From Gammaproteobacteria bacterium (GTDB lineage Bacteria; Pseudomonadota; Gammaproteobacteria; UBA6186; Azoamicaceae), in assembly GCA_018061325.1 (NCBI GenBank), contig JAGOUJ010000013.1, forward strand, positions 1 through 33,414: a stretch of 33,414 nt of DNA. The letters are read 5' to 3'. The notes under the pieces are model-generated. The model made no database searches. It was not told the DNA's origin and was given only the letters and a program-made list of their open reading frames with translations. Made by a program: the position numbers and the translations under genes. Shown piece by piece: positions 33,319 to 33,414 of this stretch. Each line of letters starts with the position of its first letter. Position 1 is the stretch's first letter.

Positions 33319-33414
33319 TCATAAGTTATTTGCCATATATTCCCAGGGTGTTTGATCACCCAGAGAAGAATGAGGCCTTTGCCCATTGTACATATTCATC
33401 CATTCCTCCGTTAT
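33319..33414 (-). CDS. IS3-family transposase (OrfB), C-terminal end
   Basis: The last 31 residues of a DDE transposase enter from the right window edge on the minus strand: EEWMNMYNGQRPHSSLGDQT then PWEYMANNL and TGA at 33319-33321. The YNxxRPHSSLGxxTPxEY pattern is diagnostic of IS3-family OrfB C-termini. Just after the stop, minus-strand GGTGTCTACTTTAGAG resembles IS3-type terminal sequence, so the element probably ends near 33300, but the opposite end is outside the window. Confidence 0.85.
   Translation of the reverse strand: MTEEWMNMYNGQRPHSSLGDQTPWEYMANNL

Noticed and set aside
33123-33386. Minus-strand 87-residue frame
   Set aside because: It is an out-of-frame reading across the IS3 transposase end; the correct frame carries the RPHSSLG signature.
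1-33414. CRISPR array or phage module
   Set aside because: No regularly spaced repeats and no capsid, terminase or Cas-like proteins were seen.

Overview
The window looks like chromosomal DNA of a gammaproteobacterium. Reasons: the gene order yibN-secB-gpsA divergent from gpmI, the block ruvC-ruvA-ruvB, rpsA followed by lapA-lapB, and an MSHA-type pilus operon. Stand-alone LuxR-type HTH proteins, a GT90 glycosyltransferase and tightly overlapping genes would fit a Legionellales-like or other host-associated or aquatic lineage, but that placement is only an inference.

Layout. (1) Positions 1-9930, minus strand: a compact, visibly AT-rich MSHA-type type IV pilus operon reading mshI, a PilN-like gene, mshJ, mshK, mshL, mshN, mshE, mshG, mshC-like, mshD-like and mshO-like, the last cut by the window edge. 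There is no room in it for mshM, mshF, mshB or the major pilin mshA. The secretin gene carries an 11-G homopolymer. (2) 10118-11346: an L,D-transpeptidase with a TTG start and a convergent 49-residue lipoprotein gene with its own promoter and terminator. (3) 11367-16443: gpsA, secB and yibN on the minus strand, divergent from gpmI and a carboxy-terminal processing protease. Neither grxC nor envC is present in the places they occupy in E. coli. (4) 16528-18125: a tRNA-Asn gene and a roughly 1.5 kb islet bounded by a second, degenerate copy of the tRNA 3' end. The islet carries a Fic AMP-transferase with repeated operator-like sequences and perhaps an integrase remnant. (5) 18195-19876: a GT90 glycosyltransferase and a minimal LuxR-type regulator. 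(6) 19871-30318, minus strand: a membrane GT-C-like protein, perM-like, yebC, ruvC, ruvA, ruvB, cmk, rpsA, lapA, lapB and galU, mostly overlapping or closely spaced. Short GGGGCCGG-type palindromes lie in or beside coding sequence at ruvB, cmk and the GT-C gene. A separate 94-bp inverted-repeat element sits between rpsA and lapA, where ihfB is usual. (7) 30556-32640: a membrane H+-pyrophosphatase with a strong terminator. (8) 32748-33414: a decayed BrnT toxin, an intact BrnA antitoxin and the end of an IS3-family transposase.

Functional themes are surface structures and envelope maintenance (pilus, L,D-transpeptidase, LapAB control of LPS synthesis, GalU sugar nucleotides, GT90 and GT-C enzymes) and core DNA and RNA housekeeping (Ruv resolvasome, Cmk, S1). 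Small mobile or repeat-driven changes are superimposed on these. All family assignments are by motif recognition; no database search was run.
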